A stretch of DNA of 7,021 nucleotides, from the NCBI GenBank assembly GCA_025928735.1, contig JAICIW010000119.1:1-7021 (forward strand). The letters run 5' to 3'. Every line of letters begins with the position of its first letter. Within the stretch, counting starts at the first letter, position 1. The DNA is from Rhodanobacteraceae bacterium. GTDB lineage: Bacteria > Pseudomonadota > Gammaproteobacteria > Xanthomonadales > Rhodanobacteraceae. The translations under genes were made by a program, and so were the position numbers. The notes below the pieces were generated by a model. The model had not been told where the DNA came from and ran no database searches. It saw only the letters and a list, made by a program, of their open reading frames with translations. Positions 1-4,980 of the stretch are shown one piece after another.

Positions 1-1431
1 GCGCTTGCGCCGCATCCGCCACCAGCGCAGCAAGCCGTAGGACAAGCGCACCTTTTCCTGGCCGACCGGCAGGTCGGTGCGCGCGAAAATCCACGAGGAC
101 TTGCTGAAGGCGATCTGCTGTTCCGGATACACGCTGCGATGCCCGATGATGAGGTACGCCGCCACGCACGCGCCGGCCACGTACAGCGTCGAGTCCGCGC
201 CGAACAGTTCCACGCCCATCAGGATCGCCGCGATCGGCGCGTTGGATGCCGAAGCCACTACCGCCACCAGCCCGACCGCGGCGCCCAGTGCGGCTTTCAA
301 CCCCAGCAGATGCGCGAACGCGCCACCGGTGACGGCGCCGATCACGAACTGCGGCGTGACGATGCCGCCGTAAAAACCCGACCCCAGCGTGATCGCGACC
401 AACAACGCCTTCCAGAAAAAGCCGAGATACTGCATTGCGTCGCCCTGCAGCGCACGGTCCATCAGCGGCAGGCTCAGACCCAGATACTCGTTCGGAACCG
501 CGAGGATCAGCAGCGCCAGCACCACGCCGCCGAGCAGTGGCAGCAATGGCGGCCACAGTGCGTAGCGCGCGCGCAGCCAGCCGAACGCCTTTTTCGACTG
601 ATGCAGCAATTCCACGAACAGCCATGCCACCGCGCCACACAGGATGCCGATCACCACGGTTTTCAGAAACAGCCATTCGGTGAAATCGCCGACGAAAGCG
701 ATGTGATATTGCGGATACGGCACGCCCAGCCAGCGCGACACCTCGAACGCGGTGACGCCGGCCACGATGCCGGGAAACAGGAAATCGTGGCGGATGCGGC
801 CGATCGCCAGCATCTCGACGCCGTAGATCGCGCCCGCGATCGGCGTGCCGAACACGCTGGAAAAACCTGCGCTGACGCCGCACGCCAGCAACCGTTTGCG
901 CATTTCCGGATTCAGGTGCAATACGCGCCCGACCGTCGCCGCAAGGCTTGCGCCGATGTGCGAGCAGGGCCCTTCCTTGCCGGCCGAGCCGCCGCAGCCG
1001 AGCGTGATCAGCGCCGCCACCGGCTTGATCCACATCGTGCGGAACGGCAGCTTGCCCTGCTGCTCGTTGACGGCAACGATCGCGTTGTCGTTGAAGGTGC
1101 TGCGACGGAGCTTGTAACCGTAGTGCAGCAGCAATCCGTTGGCAAAACCGCCCAACGGCAGCAAACTCATCTGCAGCCACAGCGGCGCCGCGTACGCGCG
1201 TCCGGCGGTCGCGAACAGGATGCGCAAGAAAATCGTGCAGCCGACGCCAACCAGTGCGCCGGTGAAAATCGACAACACCAGCCATTGCACGACCGTCGCG
1301 AACATCACCAGCGGCTCGGCCATATGGAAGCGCCGGATGCGGGCCGGACTTGGCGAAGGCGTGGTCGTGGCGGCAACTCGCGTGGCGAAACCTGAAGTAT
1401 AGCCATGGGTCGCGTCGCCCTTGACAGCCAT
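1..1431 (-). CDS. ClC-family chloride channel/transporter, 3' end off the left edge
   Basis: This is a multi-pass inner-membrane protein of the ClC anion channel/transporter family, moving chloride or a similar anion. The visible part is 477 residues with no stop before the edge. Family landmarks are GSAGKEGP (about residues 148-155, with the gating-type glutamate at 153), an IAGAIYGVEML segment (198-208), GGIVTPQF (355-362, matching the GxFxP anion-binding loop) and GHRSVYP (430-436), which probably supplies the pore tyrosine. The usual GSGIP loop is not recognisable; the corresponding stretch reads RRSTFND. I chose ATG 1431 because the frame stays open through RIRRFHMAEP, which looks like family sequence upstream of the next ATG at 1323. 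Neither start has a clear Shine-Dalgarno sequence, so residues 1-36 are uncertain. The C-terminus ends in basic residues and is probably near the true end. Family is confident; ion specificity and channel versus antiporter mode are not. Confidence 0.9.
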   Translation of the reverse strand, partial: MAVKGDATHGYTSGFATRVAATTTPSPSPARIRRFHMAEPLVMFATVVQWLVLSIFTGALVGVGCTIFLRILFATAGRAYAAPLWLQMSLLPLGGFANGLLLHYGYKLRRSTFNDNAIVAVNEQQGKLPFRTMWIKPVAALITLGCGGSAGKEGPCSHIGASLAATVGRVLHLNPEMRKRLLACGVSAGFSSVFGTPIAGAIYGVEMLAIGRIRHDFLFPGIVAGVTAFEVSRWLGVPYPQYHIAFVGDFTEWLFLKTVVIGILCGAVAWLFVELLHQSKKAFGWLRARYALWPPLLPLLGGVVLALLILAVPNEYLGLSLPLMDRALQGDAMQYLGFFWKALLVAITLGSGFYGGIVTPQFVIGAVTGGAFAHLLGLKAALGAAVGLVAVVASASNAPIAAILMGVELFGADSTLYVAGACVAAYLIIGHRSVYPEQQIAFSKSSWIFARTDLPVGQEKVRLSYGLLRWWRMRRKR

Positions 1432-1448
1432 CCGGCATTCGCTAGACT
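1421..1448 (+). promoter_or_regulatory. Sigma-70 promoter for tRNA-Met
   Basis: A perfect -35 box TTGACA (1421-1426) is followed after 16 bp by TAGACT (1443-1448), a fair -10 box. Transcription would start near 1455 and run about 85 nt before the mature tRNA. The leader contains a small GC-rich hairpin, CGCCCG/CGGGCG, at 1467-1483. No better promoter is visible closer to the tRNA. The -35 box lies within the first codons of the divergent ClC gene if that gene starts at 1431. Confidence 0.6.
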
Positions 1449-1540
1449 GATCGGCTCACTGCGCCACGCCCGGGCTTCGGGCGAATCGATCGGCCTCCGC
1501 ACCCGCGATCCCGAACCCATCGAACAGGCGCACCGGGTTT

Positions 1541-1617
1541 GGCTAGGTAGCTCAGACGGTTAGAGCGCGGCACTCATAATGCTGAGGTCGGCGGTTCGAT
1601 TCCGCCCCTAGCCACCA
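1541..1617 (+). tRNA. tRNA-Met (anticodon CAT), elongator type
   Basis: This is a complete 77-nt cloverleaf with encoded CCA. The acceptor arms GGCTAGG and CCTAGCC pair fully, followed by discriminator A and CCA. The D stem is GCTC/GAGC. The anticodon stem CGGCA/TGCTG closes the loop CTCATAA, with anticodon CAT at 1575-1577. The T arm is GGCGG-TTCGATT-CCGCC. The fully paired first acceptor base pair argues against initiator tRNA, which has an unpaired 1-72 position. Overall sequence resembles enterobacterial elongator tRNA-Met more than the CAT-bearing tRNA-Ile2, although a lysidine-modified Ile2 species cannot be fully excluded by eye. It converges with the cheRD operon. Confidence 0.95.
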
Positions 1618-1703
1618 TCTCATATCGGTTCACAACGGCGTGCGCTGGTTGCACTCGCACTGCGCCATTCGATGCGTCGAGCCGTCATGACGTTGGGTTT
1701 GTC

Positions 1704-2333
1704 TCACCCTCGCATCACCAGCCGCTTCAAATAATCGTATTCGCCGGCCACCAGCGCCACGTCATCGCGCCGGCGCAGCTTGCGCACGCGCACCAATCCG
1801 CTGTGGGGATGGAACTGCACCTGACGCGGATAGACGTCGCCCAGGTCTTCCGCCAGCAGTTGCAAATGCGCCTGCGCGATGTAGCGGCGCACGAATTCGA
1901 TGTTGCGCCGGCCGACGTCGCTCATCTGCGGCAGCACCCGCCCGCCGCCGAAAACCTTCACCTGCAAGTCGGGCCGCTTGCCGCCGGCTTTCAACACCGC
2001 ATTGATGAGTTGTTCCATCGCATCGCTGCCGTAGCGGGCGATGCGCCCCGAACCGGCCGCCCAGTTGTCACCGGCGCCGTCGGCGGGCGCGGGCAACATG
2101 AAGTGATTCATGCCACCGACGCCGCGCACCGGATCGTGGATGCAGGCGGAAACGCAGGAACCCAGCACGGTGCCCACCTGTTCCTCCTGCGTGCTGACGT
2201 AGATTTCGCCGGGCAGCACCTTCACCACCGTGCAGTTCTGGTTGGGATCGAAGTACCGCCGCACGTGTTCGAACCCCGGCATGGGTTGCAGGGGCGCGGG
2301 GAGAGTTCTGCGTTCGGTGAATGCGTCGGCCAT
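1704..2333 (-). CDS. cheD: Chemoreceptor glutamine deamidase CheD
   Basis: CheD is a cytoplasmic enzyme that hydrolyses specific glutamine side chains of methyl-accepting chemotaxis proteins to glutamate, creating sites that CheR can methylate. The 209-residue protein carries the family core: TVLGSCVSACIHDP with catalytic Cys60, GGMNHFMLP with His77 (17 residues after the cysteine, as in characterised CheD), and KVFGGGRVL near residues 126-134. An N-terminal stretch of about 35 residues (MADAFTERRTLPAP onward) precedes the core and resembles the longer proteobacterial forms. The start ATG overlaps the cheR stop by one base (TGATG), implying translational coupling and one transcript. No clear terminator follows before the convergent tRNA gene. 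Partner genes such as cheB, cheA or cheY are not in the window. Confidence 0.95.
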   Translation of the reverse strand: MADAFTERRTLPAPLQPMPGFEHVRRYFDPNQNCTVVKVLPGEIYVSTQEEQVGTVLGSCVSACIHDPVRGVGGMNHFMLPAPADGAGDNWAAGSGRIARYGSDAMEQLINAVLKAGGKRPDLQVKVFGGGRVLPQMSDVGRRNIEFVRRYIAQAHLQLLAEDLGDVYPRQVQFHPHSGLVRVRKLRRRDDVALVAGEYDYLKRLVMRG

Positions 2334-3229
2334 CAGCCTTGTTTTCGGTACGCGGTGCGGCCGGCCAGTTCGAAACCGGCATCCGCGCCGTACATGGATT
2401 CAGAGTGACCCAGGAACAGATGTCCGCCCACCGGCAACATGTCGGCGAAGCGCCGGAACAGCCGCTGCTTGCTCGGCTGGTCGAAATAGATCACCACGTT
2501 GCGGCAGAAGATCGCGTCGAACGGCCCGCGCATCGGCCAGTGATGCATGAGGTTCAGGGGGCGCACGCTGACCAGCTCGCGCAGGCGCGGATGCACCGAG
2601 ACGTGACCGGCCTGTTCGCCAGAGCCCTGGATCAACCAGCGCCGGCGACGCGAATCGCTGATGCCCTCGAGTTTGTCCGCGGCATACAGCCCGCTGCGTG
2701 CAGCGGACAGCGCGCGCGGCGAGATATCGGTGGCGAGGATTTTCGCATCGATCTGCCGCAAGCCATGGCGCTCCAGTGCCTCGGCCAGAACCATCGCGAT
2801 CGCGTATGGCTCTTCGCCCGTGGAACAGCCGGCCGACCAGATGCGCAAGCGGTCTTCACTGCGACGTTTGCGCGTCAACCAGTCGGGCAGCAACTGGTCG
2901 GCGAGCAGATCGAAATGGTGCGGCTCGCGGAAGAACGAGGTGACGTTGGTGCTGATCGCGCTGGCAAGCTCGCCGAGTTCACCCTCCGGACCCGCGCGCA
3001 ACAGCTCGCAATAAGCCGCGTAGTCCGGCAGGCGCAGCGCACGCAGCCGCCGCGCCAGCCGTCCCTGCACGAGCTGGCTCTTGTGCTCGCCCAGCGAGAT
3101 ACCGAGGTTATCGCGGACGAATTCGCGCAGGAACCGGAATTCGGCCTCGCCGAGCGGGGCCATGTCGCCACCGGGCGCGACGGCATCCCGCTCCACCGCG
3201 ACGGCGACGGCATCGCGACGCATGTTCAT
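2333..3229 (-). CDS. cheR: Chemotaxis protein methyltransferase CheR
   Basis: CheR transfers methyl groups from S-adenosylmethionine to glutamates of chemoreceptors, the adaptation step of chemotaxis, in the cytoplasm. The 298-residue protein has an N-terminal helical domain (about 25-90), then the methyltransferase domain: NVTSFFRE (95-102), the SAM-binding WSAGCSTGEEPY (131-142), ATDIS (166-170), FCRNVVIYFD (241-250) and LGHSES (273-278). The frame is open upstream to 3556, but the extra part is low-complexity and not CheR-like. The chosen ATG at 3229 follows GGGAGG by 4 nt. A second in-frame ATG at 3223 lies 10 nt from the same ribosome-binding site, so the true start is one of these two. 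Three FliA-type promoter motifs precede it, and the downstream gene is cheD with a 1-nt overlap. Confidence 0.96.
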   Translation of the reverse strand: MNMRRDAVAVAVERDAVAPGGDMAPLGEAEFRFLREFVRDNLGISLGEHKSQLVQGRLARRLRALRLPDYAAYCELLRAGPEGELGELASAISTNVTSFFREPHHFDLLADQLLPDWLTRKRRSEDRLRIWSAGCSTGEEPYAIAMVLAEALERHGLRQIDAKILATDISPRALSAARSGLYAADKLEGISDSRRRRWLIQGSGEQAGHVSVHPRLRELVSVRPLNLMHHWPMRGPFDAIFCRNVVIYFDQPSKQRLFRRFADMLPVGGHLFLGHSESMYGADAGFELAGRTAYRKQG

Positions 3230-3233
3230 GAGT

Positions 3234-3253
3234 CCTCCCGGTTTGGCCGGAGG
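3234..3253 (-). promoter_or_regulatory. cheR ribosome-binding site inside a potential hairpin
   Basis: Reading on the minus strand, CCTCC (3253-3249) can pair with GGAGG of the cheR Shine-Dalgarno sequence (3239-3234 is GGGAGG), with two inner G-C pairs after a bulged G and a small CCAAA loop. The Shine-Dalgarno sequence lies 4 nt before ATG 3229. A transcript from the nearest FliA promoter would start near 3263 and contain the whole hairpin. The ribosome-binding site is clear; a regulatory role for the hairpin is inference. Confidence 0.5.
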
Positions 3254-3270
3254 GTGGGCTTCCCAAGCTG

Positions 3271-3296
3271 TATCGGCCGATGCGCGGCAGGCTTGA
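3271..3296 (-). promoter_or_regulatory. FliA (sigma-28) promoter P1 for cheRD
   Basis: On the minus strand, TCAA (3296-3293) is followed by exactly 15 nt and GCCGATA (3277-3271). This matches the flagellar sigma-28 pattern (T[AC]AA, about 15 bp, GCCGATAA). The expected transcription start, near 3263, leaves a leader of about 34 nt before cheR, making this the likely principal promoter. Confidence 0.8.
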
Positions 3297-3362
3297 GCGC
3301 AGCGATGGCCGTCGGAACAACCACTCGCTCCGGGGCCGGCGCTATTGTGTCGACGAACTGCA

Positions 3363-3388
3363 TATCGGCCGGTGCTGCAACCGTTTGA
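3363..3388 (-). promoter_or_regulatory. FliA (sigma-28) promoter-like motif P2
   Basis: A second TCAA (3388-3385), 15-nt spacer and GCCGATA (3369-3363) lie on the minus strand, 92 bp upstream of P1, with the same geometry. A start near 3355 would give a leader of about 125 nt before cheR. The spacer differs from P1 apart from a C or CG just before the -10 element, so simple recent duplication is not obvious. Confidence 0.65.
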
Positions 3389-3469
3389 GCGAACCGCGAC
3401 GATCCGTTTGCGCGGGATATCCGAATCGCGCAGCGAATCACATCGCCGCCGCGGTGAGATCTGGCGGTC

Positions 3470-3497
3470 GGACAACACGCGGGCGTGCGCGTTGTCC
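3470..3497. repeat. Strong inverted repeat (hairpin) between sigma-28 motifs P2 and P3
   Basis: Left arm GGACAACACGC (3470-3480) and right arm GCGCGTTGTCC (3487-3497) pair at 10 of 11 positions around a 6-nt loop. Neither strand has a following T-run, so it is not an intrinsic terminator. It would be transcribed leftward from P3. It may be a structured leader or small-RNA element, or a protein-binding dyad. Confidence 0.6.
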
Positions 3498-3619
3498 AAT
3501 GCCCCCTGCCGAAAGTCATGCGCGGACACGGCTCTTTCCGACGTGGCACGGCACACTCACGTGATCCGCCTGCAATCACCGGTGCGCGCGAACTGTCTGC
3601 GCCAAGATTTCCGATGCCC

Positions 3620-3645
3620 TATCGGCCGGCGCCGGGCGAACTTGA
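3620..3645 (-). promoter_or_regulatory. FliA (sigma-28) promoter-like motif P3
   Basis: A third TCAAGTT-type -35 element (TCAA at 3645-3642), 15-nt spacer and GCCGATA (3626-3620) lie on the minus strand. Of the three motifs this has the best -35 element (TCAAGTT). It is about 390 bp upstream of cheR, so a start near 3612 gives either a very long leader or a separate short transcript. No convincing gene lies between it and P2. Confidence 0.65.
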
Positions 3646-3677
3646 GGACAACCTTCGCCCTTCCGTGCGAACCAGTC

Positions 3678-3700
3678 GACAGTTTGCAAATTGGACTGTC
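3678..3700. repeat. Dyad symmetry upstream of flhDC, possible operator
   Basis: GACAGT (3678-3683) and ACTGTC (3695-3700) form 6-bp inverted arms around an AT-richer 11-bp centre that itself holds the palindrome TTTGCAAA (3683-3690). It lies about 27 bp upstream of the -24 element of the sigma-54-like motif. It could be a regulator site, but no family can be assigned. Confidence 0.35.
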
Positions 3701-3725
3701 ACAAGTCCTTCACGAATTCACTTTC

Positions 3726-3741
3726 TGGTACGAAGCGTGCT
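3726..3741 (+). promoter_or_regulatory. Sigma-54 (RpoN)-like promoter facing flhDC
   Basis: TGGTACG, four bases, then GTGCT matches the sigma-54 consensus TGGCACG-N4-TTGCW at 10 of 12 positions. It keeps the invariant GG (3727-3728), 10-bp spacing and GC (3739-3740). Transcription would start near 3752, giving a leader of about 160 nt to the flhD ATG. No enhancer-binding activator gene or certain upstream activator site is in the window, so this is a candidate only. Confidence 0.45.
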
Positions 3742-3869
3742 TTGTCTGTGCGTGTTCGAGGGGCAACCGGCAAGACGGATTTCACGTGGCAGGAGGCGCA
3801 GGACTCGACATCGGATCACGCAAGGCTTGAGCTTTTCAACTCGTCGTACGGCTTTCATACCAACTAGAA

Positions 3870-3897
3870 AAGGGGAGGAGGCGCCACCCTTGGCGCC
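3870..3897 (+). promoter_or_regulatory. Purine-rich ribosome-binding site and hairpin in the flhD leader
   Basis: A strong Shine-Dalgarno tract, GGGGAGGAGG (3872-3881), ends 30 nt before the preferred flhD ATG (3912), too far for normal initiation. A 7-bp hairpin, GGCGCCA (3880-3886), loop CCCT and TGGCGCC (3891-3897), fills most of that gap. An alternative pairing, AAGGG (3870-3874) with CCCTT (3887-3891), would instead bury part of the Shine-Dalgarno tract and display GGA in its loop. The pairings are visible in the sequence; a role in translation is inference. Confidence 0.5.
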
Positions 3898-3911
3898 CGA
3901 TGTGGACACCA

Positions 3912-4226
3912 ATGAATATTGAAGAACTGCTCGAAGAAATCCAGGACACCAATCTCACCTACCTCATGCTCGCGCAGCGGCTGCTGAAAGAGGATTACGC
4001 CGCCGCCCAGTTCCGTCTGAAGCTCGACGACGACATGGCCAAGCTGCTGATGTCGCTTTCGACCAAGCAACTCAGCCGATTGGCCCGCACCAACCAGTTC
4101 CTGTTCCGCCTGTGCTTCGACAATGCCGATCAGGTGCAGAAGATCGTCGGCGAGAAGCGCGATTCGGCGATGATGCAGACCCACGCCTCCCTTTTGATGT
4201 CCCGCGCTGCCGCGGGCCACGCCTGA
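3912..4226 (+). CDS. flhD: Flagellar transcriptional regulator FlhD
   Basis: FlhD joins FlhC in a D4C2 complex that activates sigma-70-dependent class II flagellar promoters. The 104-residue product is close to the enterobacterial length (116). Its N-terminus, MNIEELLEEIQDTNLTYLMLAQRLL, lines up with E. coli FlhD from the first residue, which is why ATG 3912 is preferred over the in-frame ATG at 3900 (extra MWTP). ETNQL-like sequence is present as RTNQFLFRLCFD (59-70). The cysteine of E. coli FlhD that bridges the dimer (Cys65) is Phe here, with a cysteine three residues later at 68. The gene is followed after 13 nt by flhC, whose ribosome-binding site GGAGG starts right after the flhD stop. 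The start is weakly served by a ribosome-binding site, as described for the leader. Confidence 0.93.
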   Translation: MNIEELLEEIQDTNLTYLMLAQRLLKEDYAAAQFRLKLDDDMAKLLMSLSTKQLSRLARTNQFLFRLCFDNADQVQKIVGEKRDSAMMQTHASLLMSRAAAGHA

Positions 4227-4239
4227 GGAGGGCGGACAA

Positions 4240-4890
4240 ATGGAAAACCCGGAAAAAAGCCTCGTCGCCAGGATGCACCAGGTGCAGCTTGCAGTGAACC
4301 TGATCGAACTCGGCGCCCGCCTGCAGGTCCTGGAAACCGAAACCGACCTGAGCCGCGGCCGCCTGTTGCGGCTGTACAAGGAAGTGCGCGGCATCTCGCC
4401 GCCCAAGGGCATGCTGCCGTTCTCCACCGACTGGTTCCTGACTTGGTCGCCCAACATCCACTCGTCGCTGTTCTACGGCATCTACCAGCGGCTCACCGAA
4501 GAACAGGGCTGCAAGCGCATCGATGCGTTCGTGAAGGCCTACCGGCTGTATCTCGAACAGGTGATGCTGGATGACAGCGAGCCGGTGCTGGGCCTGAATC
4601 GTGCCTGGACCTTGCTGCGCTTCTTCGAAAGCGGCCTGCTGGAACTGGCCGAATGCACCAGTTGCCACGGACGTTTCGTGATGCACGCACACACGCCCTG
4701 CAAAGACTACGTTTGCGGGATCTGCCGCCCGCCCTCGCGCGCCGGCAAGACCAGCAAGGCGCGCGCGAAGGCACACGAAGCTGCGAAACATGACGAGGTC
4801 GTCGTCAGTCTCGACCCGCACGTACATTGCGTCGACGACGCCGAGGCGGTGCCGGAACCGCGACCGAAGCGCGCTGCTGGCATGCGCTGA
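4240..4890 (+). CDS. flhC: Flagellar transcriptional regulator FlhC
   Basis: FlhC is the main DNA-binding partner of FlhD in the flagellar master activator and carries a zinc site. The 216-residue product has the family core (LIELGARLQVLETETDLSRGRLLRLYKEVRG at 21-51, then KGMLPFSTDWFLTW at 56-69). The zinc cysteines are C139 and C142 (CTSCHGRFV) with C159 and C162 (CGICRPPSRA), spaced exactly as in E. coli FlhC. An extra cysteine, C154, lies between them. The protein is about 24 residues longer than E. coli FlhC (192), ending in a basic then acidic, Ala/Lys-rich tail (about 167-216) of unknown role. A good Shine-Dalgarno sequence (GGAGG, 4227-4231) precedes the ATG by 8 nt. A terminator follows 25 nt after the stop. 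Confidence 0.96.
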   Translation: MENPEKSLVARMHQVQLAVNLIELGARLQVLETETDLSRGRLLRLYKEVRGISPPKGMLPFSTDWFLTWSPNIHSSLFYGIYQRLTEEQGCKRIDAFVKAYRLYLEQVMLDDSEPVLGLNRAWTLLRFFESGLLELAECTSCHGRFVMHAHTPCKDYVCGICRPPSRAGKTSKARAKAHEAAKHDEVVVSLDPHVHCVDDAEAVPEPRPKRAAGMR

Positions 4891-4915
4891 AGCCGTTCCA
4901 CCGCCACATCTGTTG

Positions 4916-4947
4916 AAACGCCCGGGGATTCGTCTCCGGGCGTTTTT
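4916..4947 (+). terminator. Intrinsic terminator of the flhDC operon
   Basis: A perfect 10-bp stem, AAACGCCCGG/CCGGGCGTTT, extends by three inner pairs to a TTCG tetraloop and runs into five Ts. It sits between convergent flhC and fliA. On the minus strand the same stem ends in only TTT, so it could also weakly terminate fliA transcripts. Confidence 0.93.
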
Positions 4948-4980
4948 CCTGGTCGGCCGCGACATCAAAAGCCCCGTGGA

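Larger units (their letters stand above)
3230..3911. other. Regulatory intergenic region between divergent cheRD and flhDC
   Basis: About 680 bp with no convincing gene. Short open frames exist on both strands but have neither ribosome-binding sites nor recognisable products. The region holds three minus-strand FliA-type promoter motifs, a strong hairpin at 3470-3497, a dyad at 3678-3700, a sigma-54-like element near 3726-3741 facing flhDC, and structured leaders in front of both cheR and flhD. It is unusually long for two compact operons, which fits a heavily controlled flagellar master promoter. No clear sigma-70 promoter for flhDC was found. Confidence 0.75.

Noticed and set aside
139..1395. 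418-codon plus-strand open frame opposite the ClC gene
   Set aside because: It is antisense to a clear ClC protein, its translation is rich in Arg, Gln, His and Ala with no recognisable domain, and long antisense frames are expected at this GC content.
1618..1703. Search for a terminator between cheD and the tRNA gene
   Set aside because: Only a weak GTGCG/CGCAC pairing with no T-run was seen.
2321..3388. 355-codon plus-strand open frame opposite cheR
   Set aside because: It lies antisense to cheR, has no family-like sequence, and crosses the cheR promoter region.
3230..3556. N-terminal extension of cheR to an upstream ATG at 3556
   Set aside because: The added 109 residues are low-complexity and unlike CheR, and a strong Shine-Dalgarno sequence supports the start at 3229 or 3223.
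3226..3579. Minus-strand frame of 117 codons upstream of cheR whose stop overlaps the cheR ATG (ATGA)
   Set aside because: The ATGA overlap is suggestive, but there is no ribosome-binding site at the possible starts, no recognisable motif, and two sigma-28 promoters and the cheR Shine-Dalgarno sequence lie inside it. A short form starting near 3364 would overlap the P2 -10 element. It is most likely not a gene.
4072..4968. 298-codon minus-strand frame opposite flhC
   Set aside because: It is antisense to a clear FlhC with conserved zinc cysteines and runs through the terminator; it looks like a GC artefact.
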